A DNA stretch of 18,159 nt from Leucogyrophana mollusca (Eukaryota; Basidiomycota; Agaricomycetes; Boletales), in NCBI GenBank assembly GCA_021014945.1, contig MU266735.1, positions 1 to 18,159 on the forward strand, in the 5' to 3' direction. Within the stretch, counting starts at the first letter, position 1, and each line of letters opens with the position of its first letter. The notes beneath the pieces were generated by a model, which was not told the origin of the DNA, ran no database searches, and was given only the letters and a program-made list of their open reading frames with translations. The position numbers were made by a program, and so were the translations under genes. Of the stretch, positions 1 to 7,858 are shown in pieces.

Positions 1-225
1 AAGTTGTACTTACTATAAAACCCCATTTACATTCACTAGGTACCCCCACTGCGTCGGTCAAGGATTCAGGGACCCTAATCGAGAAGTCCTCGCACCCCTC
101 AGAAGTTAATCGGCAGCGTTCGATGAGGTTCAACCACATACTTCGATAGCCTCGACCTATAGCTCGTCTTAGGTGTTGGTTTTGGTTGTGTGTGTGTTTT
201 GCCTCAGCTCGCCGGTCAGCGCATC

Positions 226-348
226 AACGAGGAATCTAGAAATCGCTAAGTCCAACGATTGTTAGACGGAGGGATCAGAGTGAGGCGGAAACGTGCGGGA
301 GGTGACCGGAATGGTATACGAGGGCGCGTGGCTGTTCGGGATATGACA
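226..348 (-). repeat. Truncated LTR fragment (start of an LTR, reverse orientation)
   Basis: Read on the minus strand, this stretch begins at 348 with TGTCATATCCCG and matches the first ~125 bp of the solo LTR at 3792-4548. Shared blocks include the equivalents of cgctaagtccaac, gttagacgga, gcggaaacgtgc and cgggatatgaca. The similarity stops near 226, and bases 1-225 do not resemble the rest of that LTR. It is therefore either a truncated LTR or one whose distal part was replaced. I cannot see a target-site duplication because the other end is missing or outside the window. Bases 1-225 hold no recognisable gene, only a short GT-rich run near 175-200. Confidence 0.75.
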
Positions 349-354
349 ACACCT

Positions 355-780
355 AAGGTTCGATGGGGACACCTGGGATTTGTTCCAGACGCTTGAGGTT
401 GATCCCAGATGCCTGGGGGTTAATGGGGATTGGTGGGAACGCATGTGGTTCGTGCCAGACACCTTGAGTTCGATGGGGACGCCTCAAATTTGATGAGGAC
501 GCTTGGGATTGATAGGTATCTGCCACTTACCTGGGGTTTGATGGGACTGCATGTGGACACCTGGGGGTCGATAGTGATGCCTGGGATCCGTTCCAGATGC
601 CTGGGTTTCGATGGAGTGTAGATGAGGTTCTGTGAGCAGCCATGGTTCGTTCAGAGGGTGGCTGATAGGTCTGGGTGTGCTAGGATCATTTGAGGGTGCA
701 CTGGTATTGTTTGGGGCGCGCTAGGATCATTTGGGGCACATTTGGGCAACTGAGGGTGCGCCAGGATTGATCGAGTCTCA
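355..780 (+). repeat. Degenerate minisatellite, 20-bp period
   Basis: The stretch is built of imperfect units 20 bp long. In the first part (to about 615) units look like CCTGGGATTTGTTCCAGACG or CCTGGGTTTCGATGGAGTGT-like variants. From about 660 a second unit type appears, such as GGCGCGCTAGGATCATTTGG, still with 20-bp spacing. A few units carry small insertions or deletions. A 20-bp unit is not a multiple of three, so the short open frames here are by-products of the repeat. The unit resembles, in the opposite orientation, the larger array at 6111-6965. Confidence 0.7.
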
Positions 781-894
781 GCTACATTGTTGGAAGAGTG
801 TAAGATGTGGTTTATGGTTGGTTTAGGACTCGCCTTACCAACATCCTCTTTGGTCCTCCACCAGCCCTTGTTGTTACTGACCAGGTTTTGCTTG

Positions 895-1085
895 CTTGTC
901 GGACAGGTTCAAGTTGAGGTTCGGAACCATTCAGGATGGTTCTGAACCGTCCTGAACGCCTGCACAATGTCTGAACTCTGAACCGGGGGCAGGTCCAGTT
1001 CGGGCTCTCATGTGAATTTCGGACCGAACCTTCCCAAACTGGACCTAAGTTCAGGTTCGAACCCTGGTTCAGGATCGGACCACGA
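895..1085. repeat. GGTTC/GAACC-rich inverted-repeat block
   Basis: About 190 bp are filled with GGTTC, GAACC, CAGG and CCTG words in both orientations, for example aggttcggaaccattcagg and caggttcgaaccctggttc. They can fold into many short hairpins. This resembles the terminal or subterminal regions of non-autonomous DNA elements, which are often simple-word-rich like the GGGTAC-rich ends of the element at 5889-7106. I cannot define its boundaries or a target duplication, so the origin is inference. Confidence 0.45.
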
Positions 1086-1434
1086 CAGCACTATTGGCGA
1101 AGGTCATGCTGGCTAACAGGTGGGGCCATGTGGAGCCGTGGTTTGGGGAAATCACGAAATGTCTATCATTTTGCAAACTGCTGTAAGGTCGACCGACATT
1201 TAGCCACCCTAAGGTGTGGGGGGAGGCAACGCCGGTCAGAAAAGTGTGAGCTTATGTAATCAAAACACGCGCACCTGAGATGGCAAATTCACTATGCCAT
1301 TGTGCATTCTCTCCCGACGCTCGAATTCAAGCTCACGTCTCATCGAGGGACTACAAAAGCAACCTGGTAAACTACAATTAATGACAGAGCTAATGTACTA
1401 GCTAGTTTGAATGAATGTAATCCTCCCTTGACGC
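1086..1434. other. Non-coding spacer between repeat block and transposase-like remnant
   Basis: I see no gene, RNA gene or clear repeat here. On the minus strand this lies just downstream of the stop codon of the transposase-like frame at 1435, so it may hold the 3' end of that element. No terminal inverted repeat could be identified. Confidence 0.4.
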
Positions 1435-3791
1435 TCAAAACTCATCATGGTCACTACCATCCCCTGACTCCGAAGCTAAATCTGTCGCGCCGCTCTCTTC
1501 GACAACCTCGCACGCAACGCGAGTACACGGGCGAGCCTTTCCAGAATTATAACGCTCGATGGCGGCCTCCAACACCTTCACCTTCCCGGCCTTCAGCATG
1601 CCAATTTCACTGTTTGGTGGCACCTCTGGATCGAAATGTCGGTGCCATTGTAACTGCAGCGTGATTTGCCCGACGGTCATCTTTGGTATAGCTGCAACTT
1701 CAAGTCGAGGCACGACGGCAGCAACTTTTGCATCAGCTGCGTCCTTTTTTGCCTGCTTACATCTGTCCTTTTCATGCTTCTTTGCAACTACCAGTTGATC
1801 ATACCATGCCTGTGCAAGGCGCCACTTCTTCTGACGACCACCGGAACCCTTCTCGCGAGCTCTTTTCTGAAGGAGTTTTTGATCCACCGAGGAATGAAGA
1901 ATATTTTTGATATATGAGCCGGTATTGTTTCTTTTGTATCGAAGCCTCGCATTGAACTGATCAATTGTCATTCTTGGTGCTCGTCTGGCGGATATACGGT
2001 ATGTCCCCAGTGTTCCCTCATTATCGTTGTTCGTAGTTTTCATCCACACTTGCTCACGTTGTGCATTGGTTGCTTGATCTATGGCCCCACCTGCAGCAAA
2101 CTCACTCGAAAACCGCTCCCATGTGTCCTTGGCGCCCTGGAAGAACTCCACCAGCAGTCCTTGAATGTGCGGAAGCGTCGGGATCAGCCTCTGGACAGCA
2201 TAGAACACCTCCGGACGCTCGAATGGCTGGCCGTCGAGGGTTGCCGTTTGATATCTTGCATCGGGTGCCAAAACAAGGTCAGGATCAGCAACAATTGCTG
2301 TGCAATGGGCAATCACTTTGACGAGAAGAGGTCCCAGGTCCAAAATATTGGTATGTTCTCGTGTCGGACCTCTCACTTGTTGCATGAAAGGAATAGTGAT
2401 TATCTGGGAGTAGATTGCAAGGGGACACATCTCGGAGTTCGTCTCTGGATCAAGTAATCCGGTGAGAACATTCTTCTTGATGTTTGTGAGGGTACGTTTT
2501 TCCTTCTTGTCCTTGATGACCCCAAGGAAGCTAATGAGGAGTCGATGACGAATGATCCAAACAGTAGCTGCATCACCATAACTCTGGTATCAAGTGTTGC
2601 TCGTATCTGGCCATCGAAAGGTATAGCCAAGTTTGGCCTCCATGTAGAAGCATAATGTGTCCTGCTGACCCTTCTTATCATCCTTGTGACAAAAAATAGC
2701 TCCAGCGAGGCTCAGTACTTTGATGGCACCCCTCTCGGAGACCTCAATCGCTCGCAATTTCGCTGCTGATGGCCCAGTTGATGCTGCGGCAGCATTGTCC
2801 TTGTTCAAAAGCTTCGCGGGCCCTGGTAGGTCATGTTTCTTCCAGTATCCTGACATTCTGGTGTATCCTCCTTTGAAGGCGTTGAGCTCCTTGTGCATGA
2901 AGCATCCCGCCCACACAAAAAATGTTGTGGCATCCTTCTCAATGTCCGACAGCCCATCAAACTCCTTCTGGCCAATTTTGGTATGTATTGCGTGAAGTGC
3001 CGCTGATGAATGGACTTCCCTTTCCCCGTTCAATAATCCATGCCATACTTCCAGCCCCCCTGCTGCCGAGATTGTTTCCCAGGTTGCTTTGGCAACTGAT
3101 GGTGCGTGATGCTTTTCCGGTTCCATCAGCGTGTTTGATAATGCCAACTGAAAGTCATTTATTGCCATCGATGAATGGGCCTCCCTTTCATCATCCGATA
3201 AACACCTCCAGCTCTCTACACCTCCTGCATTGAACATGGTGCGCCCGGCCAGCTCGTCGAGCAAGGCTTTGTACTTCTCGTGTGCTAGGCTCAACAGTGC
3301 CTTCTCTCCTCGGGTCTCTCGGTCGGCTTGACTTCGTACGTCCAGTAACAGACACACAAACTTCTTTTGATCTTCAGCATAGTCCATGGATACACCTTTG
3401 ACTGCAAGATAGAATTCTCAGGGGTCTGCCTGGTGTTCTTTTCCCCTCGAGGACTCATTGTAGGTCTCGTACATCTCCAGTACGAGTTCCCGCCATCCCT
3501 CCAGCTGAGTCTCACTTGTATGATTGATAGCGGAGTGGACACCAATTGCACGACTGACTTTCTCACCAGTTGACGTGGTAAGCATGATATGGCGGGATTC
3601 ATAATTCGCATTTTTGTGTGTTGTACCATCTCCACTCAGTGTAATGCCTATCAAAGCTGATTCAGTCTATTTTTAGGCGGTTGCAACATTGATATCGTAC
3701 CTTTGGAGCCAACAATCTCATCCACTGCCTGTATATCGGCTGCTTCACCTCCTTCTAATGCAATTCGTCCTACGCACATCGAAGAAGCTAC
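1435..3791 (-). pseudogene. Transposase-like repeated protein, C-terminal part, two nonsense codons and truncated by an LTR
   Basis: One minus-strand reading frame runs from 3791 to the stop at 1435. It contains a 53-nt intron (3700-3648, GTACGA..GATAG) and is broken only by two TGA codons, at 3420-3418 and 2592-2590. Both interrupt protein that resumes in the same frame. After the intron comes a conserved block with GDGTTHKNANYESRHI, preceded by LEGGEAADIQ. Further on are WAGCFMHKELNAFKGG, HKDDKKGQQDT, DLGPLL, NDNEGTLGTYR and a basic, coiled-coil-like C-terminus with KKAEKDR-type runs. I recall this as a protein family present in many copies in Agaricomycete genomes, presumably transposon-borne; the invariant Asp and His residues suggest a DDE-type nuclease but I cannot prove it. 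The 5' end is cut by the solo LTR at 3792, and the missing upstream parts appear at 4549-4919 and 4920-5306. An internal duplication of about 55 residues lies around 3210-3000. Confidence 0.8.
3648..3700 (-). other. Intron inside the transposase-like remnant
   Basis: This is a 53-nt GT..AG interval. Its removal joins ..DEIVGSK-G to ITLSGDGTTHKN in one frame, which restores the family's conserved block; without removal the frame hits a stop. A branch-like gactgaatc lies about 20 nt before the acceptor. The presence of an intron shows this is not a processed copy. Confidence 0.7.
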
Positions 3792-4548
3792 TGTCATATC
3801 CCGTGCAGCCACACGCCCTCATATACCACTCCGGTTCTATTCTGCACGTTTCCGCATCACTCCGATCCTTCCGTCTAACAACTGTTGGACTTAGCGTTTT
3901 CTAGACTCGTCGTTCCGCCTCCGGTCCTCCGGACCCTTCCGCCGGTCCCATCGGACCGAACACTGCCCCTTTTCCTTTTGTATGTTTTCCTCTCCATTAT
4001 AGTTCTGTCTACGCACCGCCTTTACTTAGCTTTTATTTATCTTCCACTTGTCACACTAATCCTATGCCTGTCCGATCTACATAGCCCCTCTGAGTTCCGG
4101 ACCCACTCCACCCTCCGGAACCATTCCTCCTTTATCCTTCTTATTGTTTCGCTGCACCGGTTTCCAGTTACTGTATCCACCTACATTCCGTAGCACAGCC
4201 CGACTCCGTAGTATAAATATTGCTCCAATGTATGCTCCTGTTCTTTAGTTCGAATATCATCTAAATCACCTCCTCGTCCTTTCCGTCTCTAAGTCTTTTT
4301 CCCTCCGATTATTCTCTCTGGAGTCTTTCCTTAAGATTCCTCTTATCTCTGTATTCTTCCTAAGTCTCTGACTCCATTCCGACTTATCCGAAATCCGGAA
4401 CTGACCTCAGACAAGGGCGCAGCACATACGCTGAAGCCAAAGGTTCCATTCCGACTCCGGAAACAGTTTGTCCCTAAATCCTCTAAGTTCCTACGCTCAC
4501 TCCTAGTCTGGAGTTCCCCGGAAAGTACCGGAGGAACCGGATTTGACA
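3792..4548 (+). mobile_element. Solo LTR (LTR-1), 757 bp, target duplication GCTAC
   Basis: The element starts TGTCATATCC and ends GGATTTGACA, a TG..CA pair inside a nearly perfect short inverted repeat. It is flanked by identical 5-bp duplications GCTAC at 3787-3791 and 4549-4553. A TATA box (gtataaatat, 4211-4220) is followed by a presumed transcription start region with agttcgaatatca (4247-4259) and ctgaagccaa (4431-4440). Both motifs recur in the LTR at 5401-7242. There is no internal gag-pol region, so this is a solo LTR left by recombination between two LTRs. A 5-bp duplication fits Ty3/Gypsy or Copia; the superfamily is not decided by sequence here. It landed at the broken edge of the transposase-like gene. 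Confidence 0.85.
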
Positions 4549-4919
4549 GCTACAACCCATATGGCAACACAGCAGGAACTTACCGTAACAAAGACAGCAT
4601 TACAGCATGCACGAGAACGCAACGTAGTGTTGTCGAAACGGAACCATGCACTTGTAATGCAGGTTGCACGAGCTCCGAAGCAAAAGGCACATGCAGTCCA
4701 GAGAGCATCGGAGAAGACTATTGAAAAGGTCAAAGCAACAGGCCCAGGCACATTCGTGATGAAGGAGAAGGGAATCATCACCGAAACAGCTAGGGGAATG
4801 CTGAGAGACCTTGTGGCCCTCCACAATGTGCCGGCTGCCCATGCAGAAGGAGTAGTGTCCGTGGTTACAGCTGCCGTGGGTGTGACTGTTGAGGGGAGAG
4901 CAAGTAAGCACAGTATAGA
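4549..4919 (+). pseudogene. Transposase-like protein, middle fragment in inverted orientation
   Basis: The plus-strand frame (phase of position 4549) reads through a coiled-coil-like stretch TQQELTVTKTALQHARERN, then RNHALVMQVARAP, then KEKGIITETARGMLRDLV and VTVEGRASKHS. I recall this order as the part of the same transposase-like family that precedes the LEGG..GDGTTHK block found on the minus strand at 3791-3600. The fragment therefore lies in the opposite orientation to both its natural upstream part (4920-5306, minus) and its downstream part (1435-3791, minus). The open frame continues to 4965 but family resemblance stops near 4915. There is no start codon of its own that would make a working gene. 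Confidence 0.6.
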
Positions 4920-5306
4920 TTTGACCTGCTGCAACTGCTGCCGAAGATCGTCAACAGAACTTTGAGCTCGTTTCGATTTTCGGTGCTCGTTACAGTACTT
5001 CTTCTTGTAAGTAACCGCCCGTATGGTCTGAAGTTGGAGATTGAGCTGATGGTTATTTTGGGAAGCAGGGCTGGGCCTTGAGACGGTGCTGGAAGTATTA
5101 AAGGTATTGTTTTCCTTGTTCGAGCGGTTGCGACTATGCAAGAGTGCAAGTTGATATTTCTGTCCTCTGGTTCGCTTTTTAGAGGGTTTCCATCGGTCCT
5201 GATAGTGAATGAGGGCCATGCACCACAGATGCAGCGCCTTGTTGACCCGTCGACACGACGCGACGCGGGCCAATTTGCTTACATAACAACTAATATACAT
5301 GCTCAA
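4920..5306 (-). pseudogene. Transposase-like protein, N-terminal fragment
   Basis: The minus-strand frame contains WKPSKKRTRGQKYQLALL, then KENN, a Ser/Pro/Asn-rich linker, IRAVTYKKKYCNEHRKSKRA and DLRQQLQQVKS. The basic, helix-forming composition matches the N-terminal region of the same family as the pieces at 4549-4919 and 1435-3791. The frame runs on to 4503 on the minus strand, but from about 4920 it reads the antisense of the inverted middle fragment and of LTR-1, so that part is meaningless. Its own 5' end may be separated from further upstream sequence by the solo LTR that starts at 5401. Confidence 0.55.
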
Positions 5307-5888
5307 CAGCCTCCTCCATTCCCCCAGCTACAACGTAGCTGTTCGAGTGCGTCAACGCGTGCGTTCGATGAGAATTGAATGAGTAAATGTAGTGTCCACG
5401 TGTCAAGTACGCAATTCCGGGGGTCCGGAGCTAGCTCCGGAGATTGTGATGAGGTAAGCTAAGAGATATAACAGAGACGATAGGGGACTTGGCTTCAGTT
5501 CGTGCACTGCACCCTTCTGCGGACTTGGTCCCAGTATTTCGGAGGAAACGGAGAACGAGGGATTTAAGAGAAAAGGACTGAGGGCGGAGGTTGTGTCCGG
5601 AGATTGGAGCACGCGGAGGAACAGAGGTTGAGCAAGGGAATCAACTTTGTTGATATTCGAACTGAGTACAAACGATGTAGAGTACAGGCTTTTATACTAC
5701 AAGTGTTTCGGAGCTAGATGTGTATAACTAACACAAAGTGAGTATAGTATAAATCGTATAACAAAAAGATATGTCAGCAGAGCATGGAGGAATGGAGCCG
5801 GAGCTCGGAGGAAATGGAGACTATTGTTAAGTCAAGACAAAAAGGCTGACAGCTGTCATATAAACAATAAAGACAATAAGCAGTACAT

Positions 5889-7106
5889 AGGCATCTGCAT
5901 GGGTATGGGTAACCCGCACGGGTCACGGGTAAGGGTACCAACGGGTACGGGTACGGGTAAGCACATCCAGTACCCACCACCCGTCCGGGTACTGATGACC
6001 CAGTTGGGCTTCGGCTGGCAAAACACTGTGATCGAGGTAGTCACATAATTGTGACATGTCATAGCACCTCGCGCGTACACTCTGCACCTTACCAATGCCT
6101 ACTGTGCCTACCAGAAACAATCCAGGCAAGTTGGAAACAATCCAGTGACGTTTGGGACGACCCAGGCGGATTGAGGGCGCCTCAGGAAAGTTGGAGATGA
6201 TCCAGACGAGCTGGAGACACCCCAGGCAAGTTGGAGACAACCCAGGTGAGTTTGGGATGACCTAGGCGCGTTTGGGATGACTCTGGTTAGTTCTGGTTAG
6301 TTGAGGACATTCTAGGTGAGTTGGAGACAACCAAGGCGAGTTCAGGACAACCCAGACGAGCTGAGGACAACCCAGATGACTTTAGGACGACCCAGGCAAC
6401 TTGAGGGCGACCCAGGCAACTTGAGGACGCCCCATGCGAGCTGAAGACGACCCAGTCGAGTCGAGGACAACCCAGGCGAGTTGAGGACGCCCATTGCGAG
6501 TTGATGATGCCCCATGCGAGCTGGAGACGGCCCAGACGAGCTGGAGACAATCCAGATGAGCTGGAGACGACCCAGACGAATTGAGGGCAGTCCAGGCGAC
6601 TTGAGGATGACCCAGGCGCCTTGAGAACGCCCCATGCAAGCTGGAGACGACCCAGATGAGTTGGAGACACCCTGGGCGAGTTGGAGACGAACCAGGTGAG
6701 CTGAGGTCATTCCAGAAGAGTTGGAAATGACTCACACACATCGGAGACACCCCAGGCAAGTAGGAGAAGACCCAGGCCAGTTTGGGACAACCCAGACGAG
6801 TTGCGGCAGGCAGAAGGCAAAGCAGGAGGGGTGGGAGACATCCCAGGCGAGCAGGAGACCTCCCATGTGAGTGAGAGCCGATCCAAATGACTAGAAGATG
6901 CCCAGGAACGCAGGAGGCAAGTGGAAAGCAACCCAAGCGAGCGGGAAGCAGCACAGGTGAGCACAGGAAGTCCACACCCAGGGGTATAACCCGTGCGGGT
7001 TGACACCCACACCCGTAAACGTACCCTCTGCTGCGGGTATGGGTTTTGGCGGGTACGGGTACGGGTCAGCCCTTGGACACCCACGGGTTTACCCGTGCAG
7101 ATCCCT
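5889..7106. mobile_element. Non-autonomous TIR element with GGGTAC-rich ends, nested in LTR-2
   Basis: The ends form a 17-bp terminal inverted repeat with two mismatches: aggcatctgcatgggta on the left, and agggatctgcacgggta read inward from the right. Subterminal zones of about 110-140 bp are packed with GGGTA, GGGTAC and ACCCG words in both orientations (to about 6000, and from about 6975). A direct repeat agcagtacataggca occurs at 5879-5893 and 7107-7121. At least its first ten bases must be target duplication; the last five coincide with the element's own first bases, so the exact length (10 to 15) is ambiguous. No transposase is encoded. The interior is almost wholly a 20-bp minisatellite. 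A 9-11-bp duplication would suit Mutator-like elements and an 8-bp one hAT, but the family is undecided. Confidence 0.75.
6111..6965. repeat. Large 20-bp-period minisatellite inside the nested element
   Basis: Some forty imperfect copies of a 20-bp unit, such as gagttggagacaacccaggc and gagctggagacgacccagac, follow each other with almost no spacers. They are best preserved from 6180 to 6720 and more degenerate towards 6965. Since 20 is not a multiple of three, the array is open in several minus-strand frames and yields look-alike peptides with a 20-residue repeat (S-x-A-R-L-G-x-x-Q-L-A-W-type). These are artefacts of the repeat, not genes. The unit resembles, in reverse complement, the unit at 355-615. 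Confidence 0.85.
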
Positions 7107-7247
7107 AGCAGTACATAGGCAGAGTTTATCATATAAGGAAACAAACAATAAAAGAACATACGGAGGAAGTATTACAAGGTCGGAGGACCGCAGACAGAGG
7201 CGGAGGACCGGAGATGTGTGCGCGTATGCACGGGATATGACACCACG

Positions 7248-7858
7248 AGAAAACTTTGAAATTATATCATCCAACCTCACCGGATGGCATGTTTTCATGC
7301 AAGACACGAGCTTTTTTTGAAAATTGACGTGGAGATTACACACAGGTATCGAATTCCTACCAATGTCTCCATACAAAGTTGACGCTATTTGCGCGTCCTA
7401 CGTGGATATGCTTGGTGGTCACACATTTCAGTCACTTCCCCTACACGCTTTCTCACCAGCGGAGTTCTAAATTTGCGTAGCATTGCCTAACCCCATAAGG
7501 TGGTCTGAGGTTGAATTTTTTCGCATCAATGTGACCTTCACCTCACATTGCGGCAGCACTAGGTCCCGCGCGCTCAGCCGCCTACCGTGAGACCGATTAG
7601 TTGATTTTAATCCACGTGCCGACGTACAAGTATAATATGCGAGCCGAACAATACAAGAAGTGCAGTTTGTATAAGCTAGGGCATACCGAGGTCAAACCTA
7701 CTTCATGATGTTGAACTAAGTCCCGCCTATAGGCAGAAGATCTGAACTGCTACATCGATCTGCAAAGGGCTGCAAAAGCCACTGTAAGTTGGGTGAAGAA
7801 CACGTAATTTTCTTAATGGAGCTTCAACTCTTCATAGATTTCCCCCAGTGATCTCCCC
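7248..7858. other. Intergenic region between the LTR and the 3' end of arginyl-tRNA synthetase
   Basis: About 610 bp without a supportable gene or RNA. It contains the 3' flank and presumably the polyadenylation region of the arginyl-tRNA synthetase gene, which is transcribed leftward and stops at 7859. Two small open frames read through here but have no family resemblance or codon character. I found no tRNA fold, tandem repeat or terminal repeat. Confidence 0.5.

Larger units (their letters stand above)
5401..7242 (-). mobile_element. Solo LTR (LTR-2), target duplication CCACG, interrupted by a nested element
   Basis: Read on minus, it starts at 7242 with TGTCATATCCCGTGCA, like LTR-1, and ends at 5401 with ..GTACTTGACA. 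Perfect 5-bp duplications CCACG flank it at 5396-5400 and 7243-7247. Removing the nested element (5889-7106) and its duplicated target leaves about 614 bp. A TATA-like gtataaaag lies at 5697-5689. Downstream are agttcgaatatca (5663-5651) and ctgaagccaa (5498-5489), both shared with LTR-1, which marks the two as related families in opposite orientation. No internal retrotransposon sequence is present, so this too is a solo LTR. Confidence 0.83.

Noticed and set aside
1054..1064. GGTTCGAACCC resembling a tRNA B box
   Set aside because: No A box, no cloverleaf or acceptor stem nearby; it is one of many GGTTC/GAACC words in the block.
4503..4920. Continuation of the minus-strand frame that starts at 5306
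   Set aside because: Here it is antisense to the plus-strand middle fragment with recognisable family sequence and then enters LTR-1.
5894..6000. GGGTA-rich sequence as a telomere repeat
   Set aside because: Words are irregular, in both orientations, and lie within a bounded element with inverted ends and a target duplication.
6111..6965. CRISPR-like array
   Set aside because: Units are contiguous 20-mers without unique spacers, degenerate, and in a eukaryotic genome.
5923..7159. Several overlapping minus-strand open frames with repeats such as LGRLQLAW
   Set aside because: They lie over the 20-bp minisatellite and the GGGTAC-rich ends; several frames are open at once, which is a by-product of a stop-poor repeat unit.
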